Assembly (NCBI GenBank): GCA_025403435.1
Contig: CM046351.1
Span: 27,803,730 to 27,867,729, forward strand
DNA length: 64,000 nt
Direction: 5' to 3'
Origin: Artocarpus heterophyllus
Taxonomy: Eukaryota; Streptophyta; Magnoliopsida; Rosales; Moraceae
Shown here: positions 1-10,828 of the stretch, one piece after another
Position numbering within the stretch: position 1 is the first letter of the stretch
How the letters are laid out: every line of letters begins with the position of its first letter
Translations under genes and position numbers: made by a program
The notes under the pieces: model-generated
Told to the model about the DNA's origin: nothing
Database searches by the model: none
What the model saw: the letters and a program-made list of their open reading frames with translations, nothing else

Positions 1-14
1 ATAATAATAAAGAA

Positions 15-358
15 CTATTTGTAGCTGGGAAGCAGAGCCCTGCACAAGCAGTAGTTATGGAAGAAGACCGAGTAGTCAAACCTCATCTGCAAGTACCCAC
101 CCACACAACATGTTGTAACTCACATTCAACCCCTGTAAGCTTAGATTAGTCAGTCCATTAGGAAGAGTCTTGGATATCTTGTTGTGGTTCAGATCCAAAT
201 ACACCAAGCTCTTTGGAACCTCGACCTTCGACAGAGCGAACTCAAACGAGTTCCTCGATAGGTTCACATGCTGCAACATCTTCTTCTCTAGTGCGAACAG
301 CAGCGATGCTCGCCTTCAAGCTTGTTCCTCGACAAGTCTACGTAAATGAAGTCCTTGT
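15..358 (-). pseudogene. PGIP pseudogene, 3' part (split by Copia-1)
   Basis: This is the C-terminal part of a polygalacturonase-inhibiting protein. On the minus strand it begins at the LRR fragment DFIYVDLSRNKLEG and continues with NLSRNSFEF, PKSLVYLDLNHNKI and LNVSYNMLCG. It ends in a shifted frame with a worn FHNYCLC motif and a TAG at 15-17. At least two frameshifts break it. Its upstream edge abuts the Copia-1 LTR exactly. The missing N-terminal part lies at 32810-33441. If one copy of the 5-bp TSD is removed, the codons join in frame (GNK then DFIY), so the two pieces were one gene. It cannot encode a working inhibitor. Confidence 0.9.
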
Positions 359-1073
359 TGTTAGCAATATATTGCAAGTAATATAGATAAAAAAAAAACA
401 AGTTATAATTGAGAATATTATAAATCAGATTGACAAGTAAAACAAAACCTTCAACTGAATCAAAGTGAAAAATTGGATGAAAAAGCGGTCGAGCCATGTA
501 TAGCTTACGCTTTCCTTAAAACAGATTCGTCCCTCTAGTTGTGCATGAGGATTTAGCAGACGTCTATTTCCCATGATACAATGACAAATAGTGATGGTTT
601 ATACACATTCGAACACTGGCTCTAGCGAACTTGAAAAATGTCTTCCTCTATCACCAAAAACCTACTATACTACTAGACAAAGATAAAAAAAAAATAAATA
701 AATTAAAAAAATAAAGAAAACTTTGTGACTTGGTAAGTGCAATTACTATGTATCTATGTGTATGTCAAACATGTGGAGGAGAGCTCTATTTATAGGCGCA
801 AGAGAATGGATGTTACAATCCAAATTATAATGAGGTTTTATTTGGATATTATGAGCAAAATGGCACCAGTTGTAACTCTCCATTTTTTATGATAATGGTG
901 CTTATAATATACCATTAAACCATCAGTTGTAACCTCTATTTCTGATGATTATGATGCTCATAATCTCCTATTAAGCCATGTATTTGGGTGTTACAACATA
1001 AGGTTAATGACCTCCATTGACCTCCATTAATGAGCATCAATTTCTCATTCACTTGATTATCATTTTTCCAACA
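359..1073 (-). repeat. Copia-1 3' LTR
   Basis: A 715-bp direct repeat matching 32009-32809, with TG...CA ends. It carries a TATAAATA box on the minus strand at 787-794. A purine-rich tract (TAGGGGAT on the minus strand, 1074-1081) lies immediately upstream in element sense, as expected for the polypurine tract beside a 3' LTR. Confidence 0.92.
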
Positions 1074-1081
1074 ATCCCCTA
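1074..1081 (-). other. Copia-1 polypurine tract
   Basis: The minus-strand sequence TAGGGGAT directly abuts the 3' LTR and matches the expected position and composition of the plus-strand priming tract. Confidence 0.6.
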
Positions 1082-1572
1082 CATGAATGAAATTGATAGA
1101 CTACAAGGGAAAACAAAGACATGACATGGTGATAAAGTTCTATGGTTAATACCCGTATAGGATAGGTAGTCATTAACCCTTGAACTTTTCTTTGTGAAAG
1201 TATGTTTCTTTACTGGCTGATCAACAGATGCGATGTCCTTAAACTGTTCTACTACTTATGTAAACGATAACATACTTCACACAGATATTTTCCTGACACA
1301 GTTTCAGTTCTCATGGTTATGTTCATTTTGGCCATGAACATCTCCCTAGTTCTGCAAGAGTTTTTAAAAAATTAAGCCCTAGCAACTCTCCTTTGAAATG
1401 GGCCCACTTCTCTCTCATATAGGTGATTTCTTACTTTAAGAGTAACTCACATTACTCCACTCGAATTCTAACGTATTCGATGCATAAGAATCATTAAAAA
1501 CAAACTACTTAACCTTTCCCTATGGTTATCACTATTTTATTATATGAATGGGTTGGGGTAACCCCCATAGTG
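1082..1572. other. Copia-1 3' noncoding stretch
   Basis: AT-rich sequence between the polypurine tract and the hAT MITE. I see no conserved frame or RNA gene; it is the 3' untranslated part of Copia-1. Bases 1573-1580 are the left TSD copy (ATCCTACT) of the hAT element. Confidence 0.6.
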
Positions 1573-1580
1573 ATCCTACT

Positions 1581-2144
1581 TAGGGCTGGCAAAATCGTGT
1601 CAGCACGTTTATAGCATGACATGATTAGACCGAATACAAATACAACACGATTAATAAATATGCCATAAATGCAAACACGAACAGGACCCGCCTATGGCTT
1701 GTGTAACACAACACGACACAATTAACACGATTACTAAGCGGGCCGTGACGGATTGATATGATAACGACATGTATATGGCACGTTTATGACCTAGTTAACT
1801 AAAAATTAAAAAAATTAAAAAAAAAAGCCAATGAAGAAAATTAACAAAAACATAATATCTAATTAATACTAACTTACTACAAATATTTCAAATATTTTTA
1901 TTTTTAAGTTTAAATGTGTTATAAATAAGCAAGTCATGTCATGTCGTGTCGACATGTTTATGGCCTATTTAATTAAATGTGTTAAGGCGTGTCAGACGTG
2001 TTATCACGAATCCAGCCTATTTATTTTCGTGTTATTCATGCCAACCCATTTATGGCCTAATTAATAAACATGCGGTCTAAACCTGTTTATCTCATATCGT
2101 TTTCGTATCGTGTCATCATGTCATGTCTAAAATTGCCAACCCTA
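1581..2144. mobile_element. hAT-type MITE 1
   Basis: A 564-bp non-autonomous element. Its terminal inverted repeats are TAGGGCTGGCAA and, at the other end read inward, TAGGGTTGGCAA. It is flanked by a perfect 8-bp TSD, ATCCTACT (1573-1580 and 2145-2152), the hAT hallmark. The interior is rich in short CGTGTC/GACACG palindromes and has no transposase. It inserted into the 3' part of Copia-1. Confidence 0.88.
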
Positions 2145-2233
2145 ATCCTACTCGGTCTATTCAGTTTAGTTATCCTATTAAACCTAGATCTTAGGATCTC
2201 TAGTCAACAAGGTTGGGTTTTTACTATTTTAAC

Positions 2234-4271
2234 CTATTCTTTCATGGGCTTAAGTCTCATTCCTCTTGATATTTTCTCAACTTGATCTCTATTTAGTCCT
2301 TTGGTTAACGGATCTGCAGTATTCTCTTTATACCTTACATAGTCTATTGTCATGACTCTAGTCGAGATCAGTTGTCTAACGATATTATGTCGATGACATA
2401 TATGTCTAGACTTACTATTTTACATCACATTTTGTGCCCTAGCAATAGTAGATTGATTATCACAATGTATGCATAGTGCAGGTATAGGTTTAGGCCATTT
2501 AGGAATATCCTCCAAGAAATGCCTTAGCCATTTAACCACTTCACTGCTTTTATCTAAGGCTACAAATTCAAATTCTATAGTGGATTTGGTTATTACCATT
2601 TGCTTTGAGGACTTCCATGAAACTACAGTGCCTTCCAAAGTGAATACATATCCACTTGTAGCTTTAGAATCCTGTATATCAGATATCTAACTTGTGTCAA
2701 AATACTCTTTAAGAACAGTAGGATATCTTGTATAGTGTAGCCCATAATCACGAGTATATCGTAACTCTCTAAGTACTCTAATAATCGCTCTCTAGTGGTC
2801 ATCTCTTGGATTACTCGTGAATCTGCTCAGACTACTCATAGCATAGGCAATTTATGTTATTACATAACTCATTAAGCACATTAAACCGCCTATCACTCTA
2901 GCATATTCCACTTGAGATATACTTTCTCCTCTATTTTTGGATAGATGTTGACTAATATCAATTGGTGTTCTGGCTACACCAATATCATTTTTACTAAATT
3001 TATTAAGTATCTTGTCCACATAATGTGACTGACTCAACATGAGTCCATCAAGCAACCTTTTGATTTTGATTCCTAAAATCACATTGGTAGGTCTCATGTC
3101 TTTCATGTCAAACCTAGAGTTCAACATATCCTTAGTAGATTTGATCATTCGATCATTGCTACCCATGATTAGCATGTCATCTATGTACAAACGAAGAATG
3201 ACATATCCATCGTCTATTCTTTTGACATAAACACACTTGTTACACTCATTAATTTTGAAGCCATATGACATCATAACACTATCAAATTTCTCATGTCATT
3301 GCTTTGGTGCTTATTTAAGCCCATATAAAGACTTCACCAATTTGCAGACTTTCTTTCTTATCCTGGAGCAATACAACCCTCAAGTTGTTCCATGCAAATT
3401 TCTTCTTCAAGATCTTCATTAAGAAAAGCAATCTTTAAATCCATCTAATGTACTTCAAGATTTCGCAAAGCGCCAATCGCCAAAGTCATTCTAATGGAGG
3501 TTATTCTCATCACAGGAGAATAAGTATCAAAGTACTCAAGGCCCTCTTTTTGTCTATAACCTTTATAACAAGTCTAGCCTTATACTTTTCAATTGTTCCA
3601 TCTGCTTTCATTTTCCATTTGAAAATCCACTTATATCCTAGTAGTTTACTTCTTGAAGGAAGGTCCACTAATTGCCAAGTATGATTCTACATAATGGACT
3701 CAATTTCACTCTTTATGGCTTCTTTATGTAAAGGACCCTCAGATGAGCTTATAGCTTCTTTGAAAGTTTAAGGTCCAGCCTCTAGCATATAGGTTAGAAA
3801 ATCTAATCCAAATGACTTTTTTGTCCTTGCCTTTTTGCTTCGTCTTGGCTTTTCCTCTTCTTGTTTGGTTTCAACTTCTTGGTGATCCTGACTATTCTCT
3901 TCAATAGTCTCAAACATTCGTTTAGATGAACTTGGACCATCCTCCTTGGACTTACAAGGAAATACATGTTCAAAAAATGATGCATTCCTAGATTCCATTA
4001 TCGTGTTCTTGTGAATCTCAAGGTTTTTAGATTCATACACAAGGAACTGATAAGCACTACTGTTGTGGGTATAACCAATGAAGATGCAATCAACTATTTT
4101 AGGACCTATTCTCATTTTCTTTTGCGTTGGTACCATTACTTTTGCAAGACAACCTCACACTCTCAAGTATTTGTAGGAAGGCTTTCTTCCTTTCCACAAT
4201 TCATAGGGGTTCTTGTCTTCTTCTTTTGAGATACCTTATTTAAAAGGTAATTAGCCGAGAAAATGGCTTCC
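2234..4271 (-). pseudogene. Copia-1 reverse transcriptase and RNase H (degenerate)
   Basis: The minus strand encodes the C-terminal half of a copia polyprotein. In order it shows the post-integrase linker (CIFIGYTHNSSAYQF near 4080), the start of RT (TWQLVDLPSRSKLLGYKWIF near 3680), the catalytic LYIDDMLIMGS near 3190, the RT connection and RNase H ([18 protein letters not shown] near 2620, [11 protein letters not shown] near 2440, ENTADPLTKGLNRDQ near 2310), and a terminal TAG at 2234-2236. Several stops and frameshifts lie between these blocks. It continues the integrase reading at 16965, from which it is separated by the 4277-16959 insertion. It is not functional. Confidence 0.9.
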
Positions 4272-4586
4272 CCTCATGTAATACCCCCTTTTACGAACGT
4301 CACAGATGTCGTTATATTCATACATTCATACTTATTTAAATTTTAAATATAAACATAATTACAAAACTTATACGATACTTTAAATGGTAAATATAATAAA
4401 CATACATAACCAGGATTCGTTCATATTTTTTTTTTACAAACATTGCTTAACTTGTTTCATACCATAATTAATTCAATTATACTTGAAATTAATCATAAAC
4501 TTATTTTAATAAAATGAATATATCAAGTTGTAAAATCATAACTTATAAAAACATCACATCACTTAAAAATTACATGCTCCCACAGT

Positions 4587-4785
4587 TCAGCAAGCCGAAC
4601 TTGGGACTTCGGCAGGCCAAACATGATCGGCAGGCTGGAGTTCCTCAACCGACAGGCCGGCAAAGGCTTTGCAAAACTGGCTTAAAAAAAAACTTGTCAT
4701 CGTTCGGTAGATCAAATATGTGATCGGCAGGCCGAACCTTCAAACATCGGCAGGCTGAGCAATAATGTTCGGCAGGCCGACCGAG
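4587..4785. repeat. Palindrome array in unit B (one end)
   Basis: Eight degenerate copies of TTCGGC-NN-GCCGAA. The TCGGC-equivalent positions start near 4587, 4609, 4627, 4649, 4704, 4724, 4747 and 4769, mostly 18-23 bp apart. Equivalent arrays occur in unit A and in Copia-2. Confidence 0.85.
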
Positions 4786-4800
4786 CCAAAATCCTTGAGA

Positions 4801-6957
4801 AAACTTAATTTGTAAAATAGATTTAACTTTTCATAAAAATACGGAAGGTCAAAATTCTTTAAAATGGTAAAATAAAATATAAAACCATAGTTCATGTATT
4901 CTTAAATCTTAATCATAAAAATATGTTCAAATATAAAACTTGATTTAAAACATAAAACATTCTTCTTGGCATTCTTTCGGTTACAATTCATCGTGCTTAA
5001 TGCTCACACGCCTTCCCATGTCCTCCACCTATTCCATGATTTTCTTACCCTTATCTACAACATGACATAAAACTTGATTAAGCTAATGCTTAGTAAGTAC
5101 ATATAATTCTCATAATTAAAAACATTTCATATACATCATTATCATCACCATATCATAGAAGTGCCTTAAGCACAATTTCATAGAAACATATCTTTCATTA
5201 CATTGACCATATTAAAACTTATTCCATTTTATCTTAAGGGCCCAAGTGTTGCACCATAAACATCATCATAGGTGCGCCGTCATGAGAAGAGAATGGTAGC
5301 TAATCCAAAACCAAACATGACATCATAACATATCAGAGCATAACATTGGTGTGCAACACTTATTAGGTGATTCATATATATACATAATTTTCATGCTTTG
5401 AAGCATGTCATCATCATACATGCATAATTTTAAATCATGAAAATCTTTCATAAGAAATCCTTTAAGGAAAATAACCATGAAATCATAATGAATATCATTG
5501 TGAACATATCATCAAACCTTATAAAACGTGTCATGTTGTAGGTGTGAATGTACTTACCTTAACGGCTAGCTTACTTAACCTTGATAAGATTTGGTGACGA
5601 CACTGCGGTCTCGAAGTGCTCGTTCCTTTGTGTGTTCACGCCATTTATCCATTAAAAATATAATAGAATTAACACTTATCATAAAACCTCCATTCATATA
5701 CCATCACATATAAATTCATCTTAATACAAACATAATTCATAACCATAATTGTCAAAACATAAAATTATCATCACATATACATTCATCTCATATAAACATT
5801 ATTCATAACATGCTTCCTTAAGTATTATCATCAAAACATCTCATACATTACAAACATGAAAATCTTTTAAAAACATTTTCTCACAATTAAAATACATATA
5901 ATTTTTAATTTTAAATTCATACAAACGTCTTATTATCATACATTTCAATATCATAAAATTATTTCATAATCAATAAAATCACTTAAACATATAAAACATT
6001 TCATAAAATGAAAATTCAAAATAATAATGTTAAAACAGTTTTCTTGACCTATTCTCATAAAAATTTCATAACATAGAATACATCCATCAAAATATTACCA
6101 AACTTTGCAGTCTATATCATAACATATACATGAACATTCTTGTCATCTTTCATGAAAAACAAAACACATTTACCCCTTAAAATAAAATAAAAAATACTTT
6201 TTCATACATCATAGTCAAACAGTAATATTTTACTGTGAATGGTAGAGGAGAGAAAATTTCATATTTCATCATAGAAACATCGAAATACCATGAAACTTGA
6301 AGAAACATCACATAACACATACATGCATAACATATTAAAAAAATTCATAACAAAATACAATACCTAGAGAAAGATATTGCAGACGAATTAAGGAGGAGAA
6401 ATGCTTTTCAGAAACGTCAAAAGAAATGAATTCTTACCTTAACAATTTTCTTCTCAAAATTCTTGAATTCAACCAACGAAATATAACTTTTTCTTTCAAT
6501 ATTTGCAGAAAATTTTTGAGAGAAAGAAGGATGAAATTCGTGGAGAAGAGAAGGAGAAGAGATGAAGGAGAAAACGTCTTAGAAATTGAGAAAGAGAAGG
6601 CGTCAGAGGATGAGAGAAAAATAGAAAAAGAACGTTAAAAATTTTTAACGTAATGGGCATAACTGATGAAAATTCAATACCCTCTATTAAGTCAGAATTT
6701 TCTGACTAATTGATGGCTAATTGGCATGGAGGAAGGAAAGCAAGGAGGGAAAGTCAAAACTATTAGTCTCACTTGCCATATTTTGCCCTCTAAAAATAAG
6801 AAACCATTCAAAATAATATAAATCAATGCGAAGTCAAACATTTTATTTCCTTAACGGACAAAATTATTCCATTATTATGCCAATTAATCACCCAATTAAC
6901 GTAATTATCTCAGCCATAAATTTGGAGAGATTTCTGCTGACTGCTCATCAGCTGTCT
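4801..6957. other. Body of LTR-like unit B, no gene
   Basis: AT-rich sequence of the unit. Short open frames here (for example 6426-6638) have degenerate counterparts in unit A without conserved coding and are not supported as genes. The segment 5235-5660 matches, in reverse complement, 20330-20750 of unit A. Confidence 0.7.
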
Positions 6958-7072
6958 TCGGCCTACCAGTTCCACCAAGTTCAGCCTGTCAATGGTTCCC
7001 ATCGGCCTGCCGATCTTTGGCAGCCTTTTCAGCCTGCTGAACTTAAAAGTTTGGCCTACCGAACTATCTTTA
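6958..7072. repeat. Palindrome array in unit B (other end)
   Basis: Degenerate TCGGCCTGCCGA-type units start near 6958, 6981, 7002, 7029 and 7051, mostly 21-27 bp apart. The array ends about 45 bp before the CACTA insertion. Confidence 0.8.
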
Positions 7073-7116
7073 AATGCCATACATTAAAACATTCAAGTCA
7101 TGATTACATCATAATT

Positions 7117-7465
7117 CACTACAACAATTGTATGATTTAGCGGCTAAAATTTTAGCGACGACATTTTGTCGTCGTTAAATTATTTTTCAGCAACGATATT
7201 GTCGTCGTTAAATCTGTGCAAAATTTTTTTTTTTTGCTTGTGTAATAAAATATTTAGAGACGATATTTGACGTCGTTTATTATATTTAGCAACGACTTAA
7301 TCGTCGCTGAATATGTGCAAAAATTTCGTTGCTGAATTTCCGAAACACGCGCCATAAATTCGCGGTATTCGCATATTAAGCGACGATAAATGTCGTCGTG
7401 GAATCCTAATACGTTGTTGTTTTGGTAAGAATATATTTGGAGACGACATATGTCATCGCTAAAAG
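7117..7465. repeat. CACTA 5' terminal and subterminal repeats
   Basis: After the CACTACAA terminus there are repeated motifs of the form AGCGACGACATTTTGTCGTCG and its variants (near 7154, 7190, 7260, 7289, 7380, 7441), in both orientations. In CACTA elements such subterminal arrays are the TNPA binding sites. Confidence 0.85.
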
Positions 7466-10400
7466 AGAATACATATTCCCAAAACCCAGCTTTCCCCTCA
7501 CCCGCTTCTGAGCTCAGAAAATTTCAGCCTCTTCATCTCGTCTGAGAAGGATTCGATCGTCTCTCCGTTTTCAAGGCTCTCTCTCATCGAAATTTTTTTG
7601 AAACAACACTTTGCAACCCGTACGATCCCCGCCGGAGCTAGACGGTGTCGTTGGCAGGATTGTTGCTGTTTTGCACGCCGGAGATTCGTTGTCGCCGCAA
7701 CAGGTGTTAGGGTTTTTCTTTTTTTTTGTTCAACTTTCCTAGCTTGATTTCCTCTGAGATTTGTTTGGGCAGTTTGAAAATCTTTTTGTCTGTGGACATT
7801 TGCGGTTTGAGATTTCCTCTGAGACTCTCTCTCTCTATTTTTGACACCAATTTTTCCGACACTAACACCTTGCGACCCGTAGGATCCCTGCCGGAGGTAG
7901 ACAGTGTCGTTGACCAGATTGTTGATGTTTTCCACGCCGAATTTCAACTGTCGCCGCACCTGGTAAGTTTTTTTTTTTTTTTTTTTTGTTATACTTTCCA
8001 CACCGATTCAATTGGAGCAATATGTTTATATAAAATATGAGGTAGACTAACACCTTACTCACTTTTTCATTATTGGAAGCACCAATTTCAATTTCAATTT
8101 TCTTTTTTAGCGTCGTGCGCTGTTTGAATTTTTAATGCAATTTATCTTTATCCAGTATTAACTTCAGCCAGAGTTATTGGATACAAACAGAAGCTGAGCG
8201 TCGTGTTTTGATGTTGTATTATTATTATTATTTGCCTTCTGCTGCTGCGTATTTGTGACTGCCATTTTGATTTGATATTACCGCTTTTCAAAAATTTTGG
8301 TTGGCTTGTGCAATTTGGTTCCCTTATGTGTTCATAAAACAAGTAATCTTCTCTCGGTTTGTGCGTGTAGAAAGAATCGCCACTTGGGTTGCCTACGGAG
8401 TCCGCTCATCCTGGTAGATGTTTCAACTTAAAGTGCTTGAATTTTTCTTTCCCCTTTCTTCATTAGTACATGAATTGTATTCTTAGTTACTTTATTGGAG
8501 CATATCATAAATTAATGCTGTCTTTGTGACGGTTAATGGACTTCTAGGTTTAAACTATTGGGTCATCTTGTTCAATAATGACAGTTACCAAGTATAAATT
8601 ATGCACATCTTCGAGCATATCTGATGTGAATTTCAGGTTTCTCATCTGAAATCTAAACCGAATTTTTTCACAAAGCTTCCTTTTTTTATAGCATTATAGA
8701 TTCGTCATTTTGAAACTTACTCACTGCTGAATTTTTCTTGTTTTTACCAAAGTTTATGGTGGTTTTTCCAATTCTACCGTAATGCTCAGTTTTTCTATGA
8801 GGCACTAGTTTATTAAGGGTTGATTAAGGGTTTTAAATTAGAAATTGATGAAAATGTGCATAACAAGCTTTGTTTTGTCTAAAAACAACACGTTTCAAAG
8901 TTCAAAGGTAAATAAAGAGAAATATTATAATTCAAGGATAGAACATCTAAAGTTCGAGGAAACATATTGATACAAATGACATAATTTAGGAGGATTTCGT
9001 AAAATTTGTCCCTTTTTTTCTTTCCATATGAGAGACGAGAAATAATACAACTGAGATAAGTCCATTTCATGGGTTGGAAAAGTTGTGGTCTACACTAAAT
9101 AGCTTTTGTCATCTTGATGTGTCTGATAGCTACTTCTGATAATGAAAAACCTACCTTGTAGATGAGGGACCAGTATATGTTTTTGCCCCTTTAAACACCC
9201 ACTGAGTAGGAAGAGGACCACACCAACTTTTCCCCCCGCAGAGATATATGCATGCAGCAAAATTTAGACTTCTAAACCAAACAACTTATCAGAGTTGTAA
9301 TGGGAATAACTATTTTCAAAACCGGGAGTCATTAAAAACCAAGTCGAAGATAAATACCAGATCCGTATACCAATTTCTTTTCTTTCTCATCTTTGAAAAA
9401 GAAAAGGAAAAAAAAAAGAAAAGAAAGAAAGATACCCAACATAATTAATACAATGCTTGTAGTACTATAGCCTTTCTTTACTCTTTAGGCCGTTCAGTTA
9501 AGTTTGTAATGAGATGTGTAGGACTGCTGGGCTGGCTATACAGCATTAAAACCCTAGCTCTATATATATATGTAGCAGTGTGTTATTGCTTGAAAAGGGT
9601 TTTGCTTCTGCTTAATTATTTGCTTCATGACTGACAAGATGTATACTTATATTCATCAAAAAGCTGTTTCCTTATATTATCTTATTGGTGTGTTGCTGAC
9701 CTTTAGAAATAAGGTAAAGCTTCCAAAGCCAGATAGCTAATATCTAGACTATATATAATAGCAGAAAAAATTGACTTGTGCCTGTACTTGTCGAACGAAT
9801 AAATATGGTAATTAAGTACTAGTTGAATTCAAGTTTGCATTTTATTTTGCAAGGTGAAGAAGGTAAACAAATATATTTATAAATGCATGTACGGATACAT
9901 GCATAAACAGCTTAATTATTGATTTGTTATCTTATTTGAATGGTCTGTGCGAGGATTTAAGACTTAGACGCCCGAATTCTTTGTGTTTGACAATGCAGGT
10001 CGCCCTTACCAAGAGACAGTGTTTGTTGTTGTTGTTAGCTGGTTCTTTGTCACATTTCTTCTTCGATCACTTAGGTGAGGTAATTTTCTTTAAGCAAAAC
10101 CGGATTATTGATGCTTTTGTATCTAAAACTAAGTTGACAAGTGAAACTAATTCAGGGGCTTTCTACTGGCAAGAGAGTTAGGACTTGAAATAAGAAAATT
10201 AGTTTGAGGAGTAACTCTCTTCTCATCTTCTATATTCTTTGCTTTTCATTGTTTTCTGGGGACAACTAAGTTTTTCTAGGCTTGTACTAGCGATTTTCCT
10301 TGAATAGTCGTTCAGCTTCAGCGTTTGATTGAACAGCCATATTATGTTGCAATTAAGGTCTACGTTCTCCTTAGGATTAACTATGTAATAACTTTTTAGA

Positions 10401-10828
10401 CGCAAGTGGAATTATTTAGAATTCAATAATCTTCTTGTAACCAATTTTTGGATTGGAGTAGCGTGCCACTTTAATGACTTGCCGGATATATGAGACAAGA
10501 ATTTGCTGTTAAAGAGACAAAAGCCTTAAATGCATGAATATTGAATGGATGATTAATTGCTTATTCTTTCGTGGTCTTGTATATAGCAAACACTACGGCA
10601 GGTCATGAATTGCTTAGAAATTTGACATGCTATTATTTCTATCATTCTCATCGTGTGAAGTTTTTAACCGCATGAATTACAATTTGTTTAATCATCTAAT
10701 TTTTTTGCCATGCCTTTTGCTTAGTTTGTATTATGTAACGCAATATTGTGTAACTATATTTGTTTAGTAGAAAATTTTCCATATTTATGAGTTATATTGC
10801 ATTTGACAATAGGATTGAAAACATCAAT
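7466..10828. other. CACTA 5' untranslated region, no coding gene seen
   Basis: A 3.4-kb stretch between the 5' subterminal repeats and the transposase start. I see no conserved protein frame. A GC-richer leader of about 100 bp is duplicated at 7606-7703 and 7865-7963, and each copy is followed by a plausible splice donor (AG|GTGTTA, TG|GTAAGT). This may be an untranslated leader with introns. A ten-base pyrimidine/purine-rich run lies near 9395-9430. Confidence 0.6.
7606..7963 (+). repeat. Duplicated leader segment in the CACTA element
   Basis: Two copies of about 99 bp (7606-7703 and 7865-7963) share ACCCGTA-GATCCC-GCCGGAG-TAGAC, GTGTCGTTG and TGTCGCCGCA blocks and are separated by about 160 bp. 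They have diverged by point changes. Each ends at a candidate splice donor, which suggests alternative 5' leader exons. Confidence 0.7.

Noticed and set aside
6426..6638. Basic 70-codon frame in LTR-like unit B
   Set aside because: The matching part of unit A is on the other side of frameshifts and not conserved as protein; composition is simple Arg/Glu/Lys runs.
10760..10828. Upstream in-frame ATG of the TNP2 gene
   Set aside because: The added 23 residues precede the conserved domain and follow a plausible intron acceptor; the family starts at MTIDKSW.
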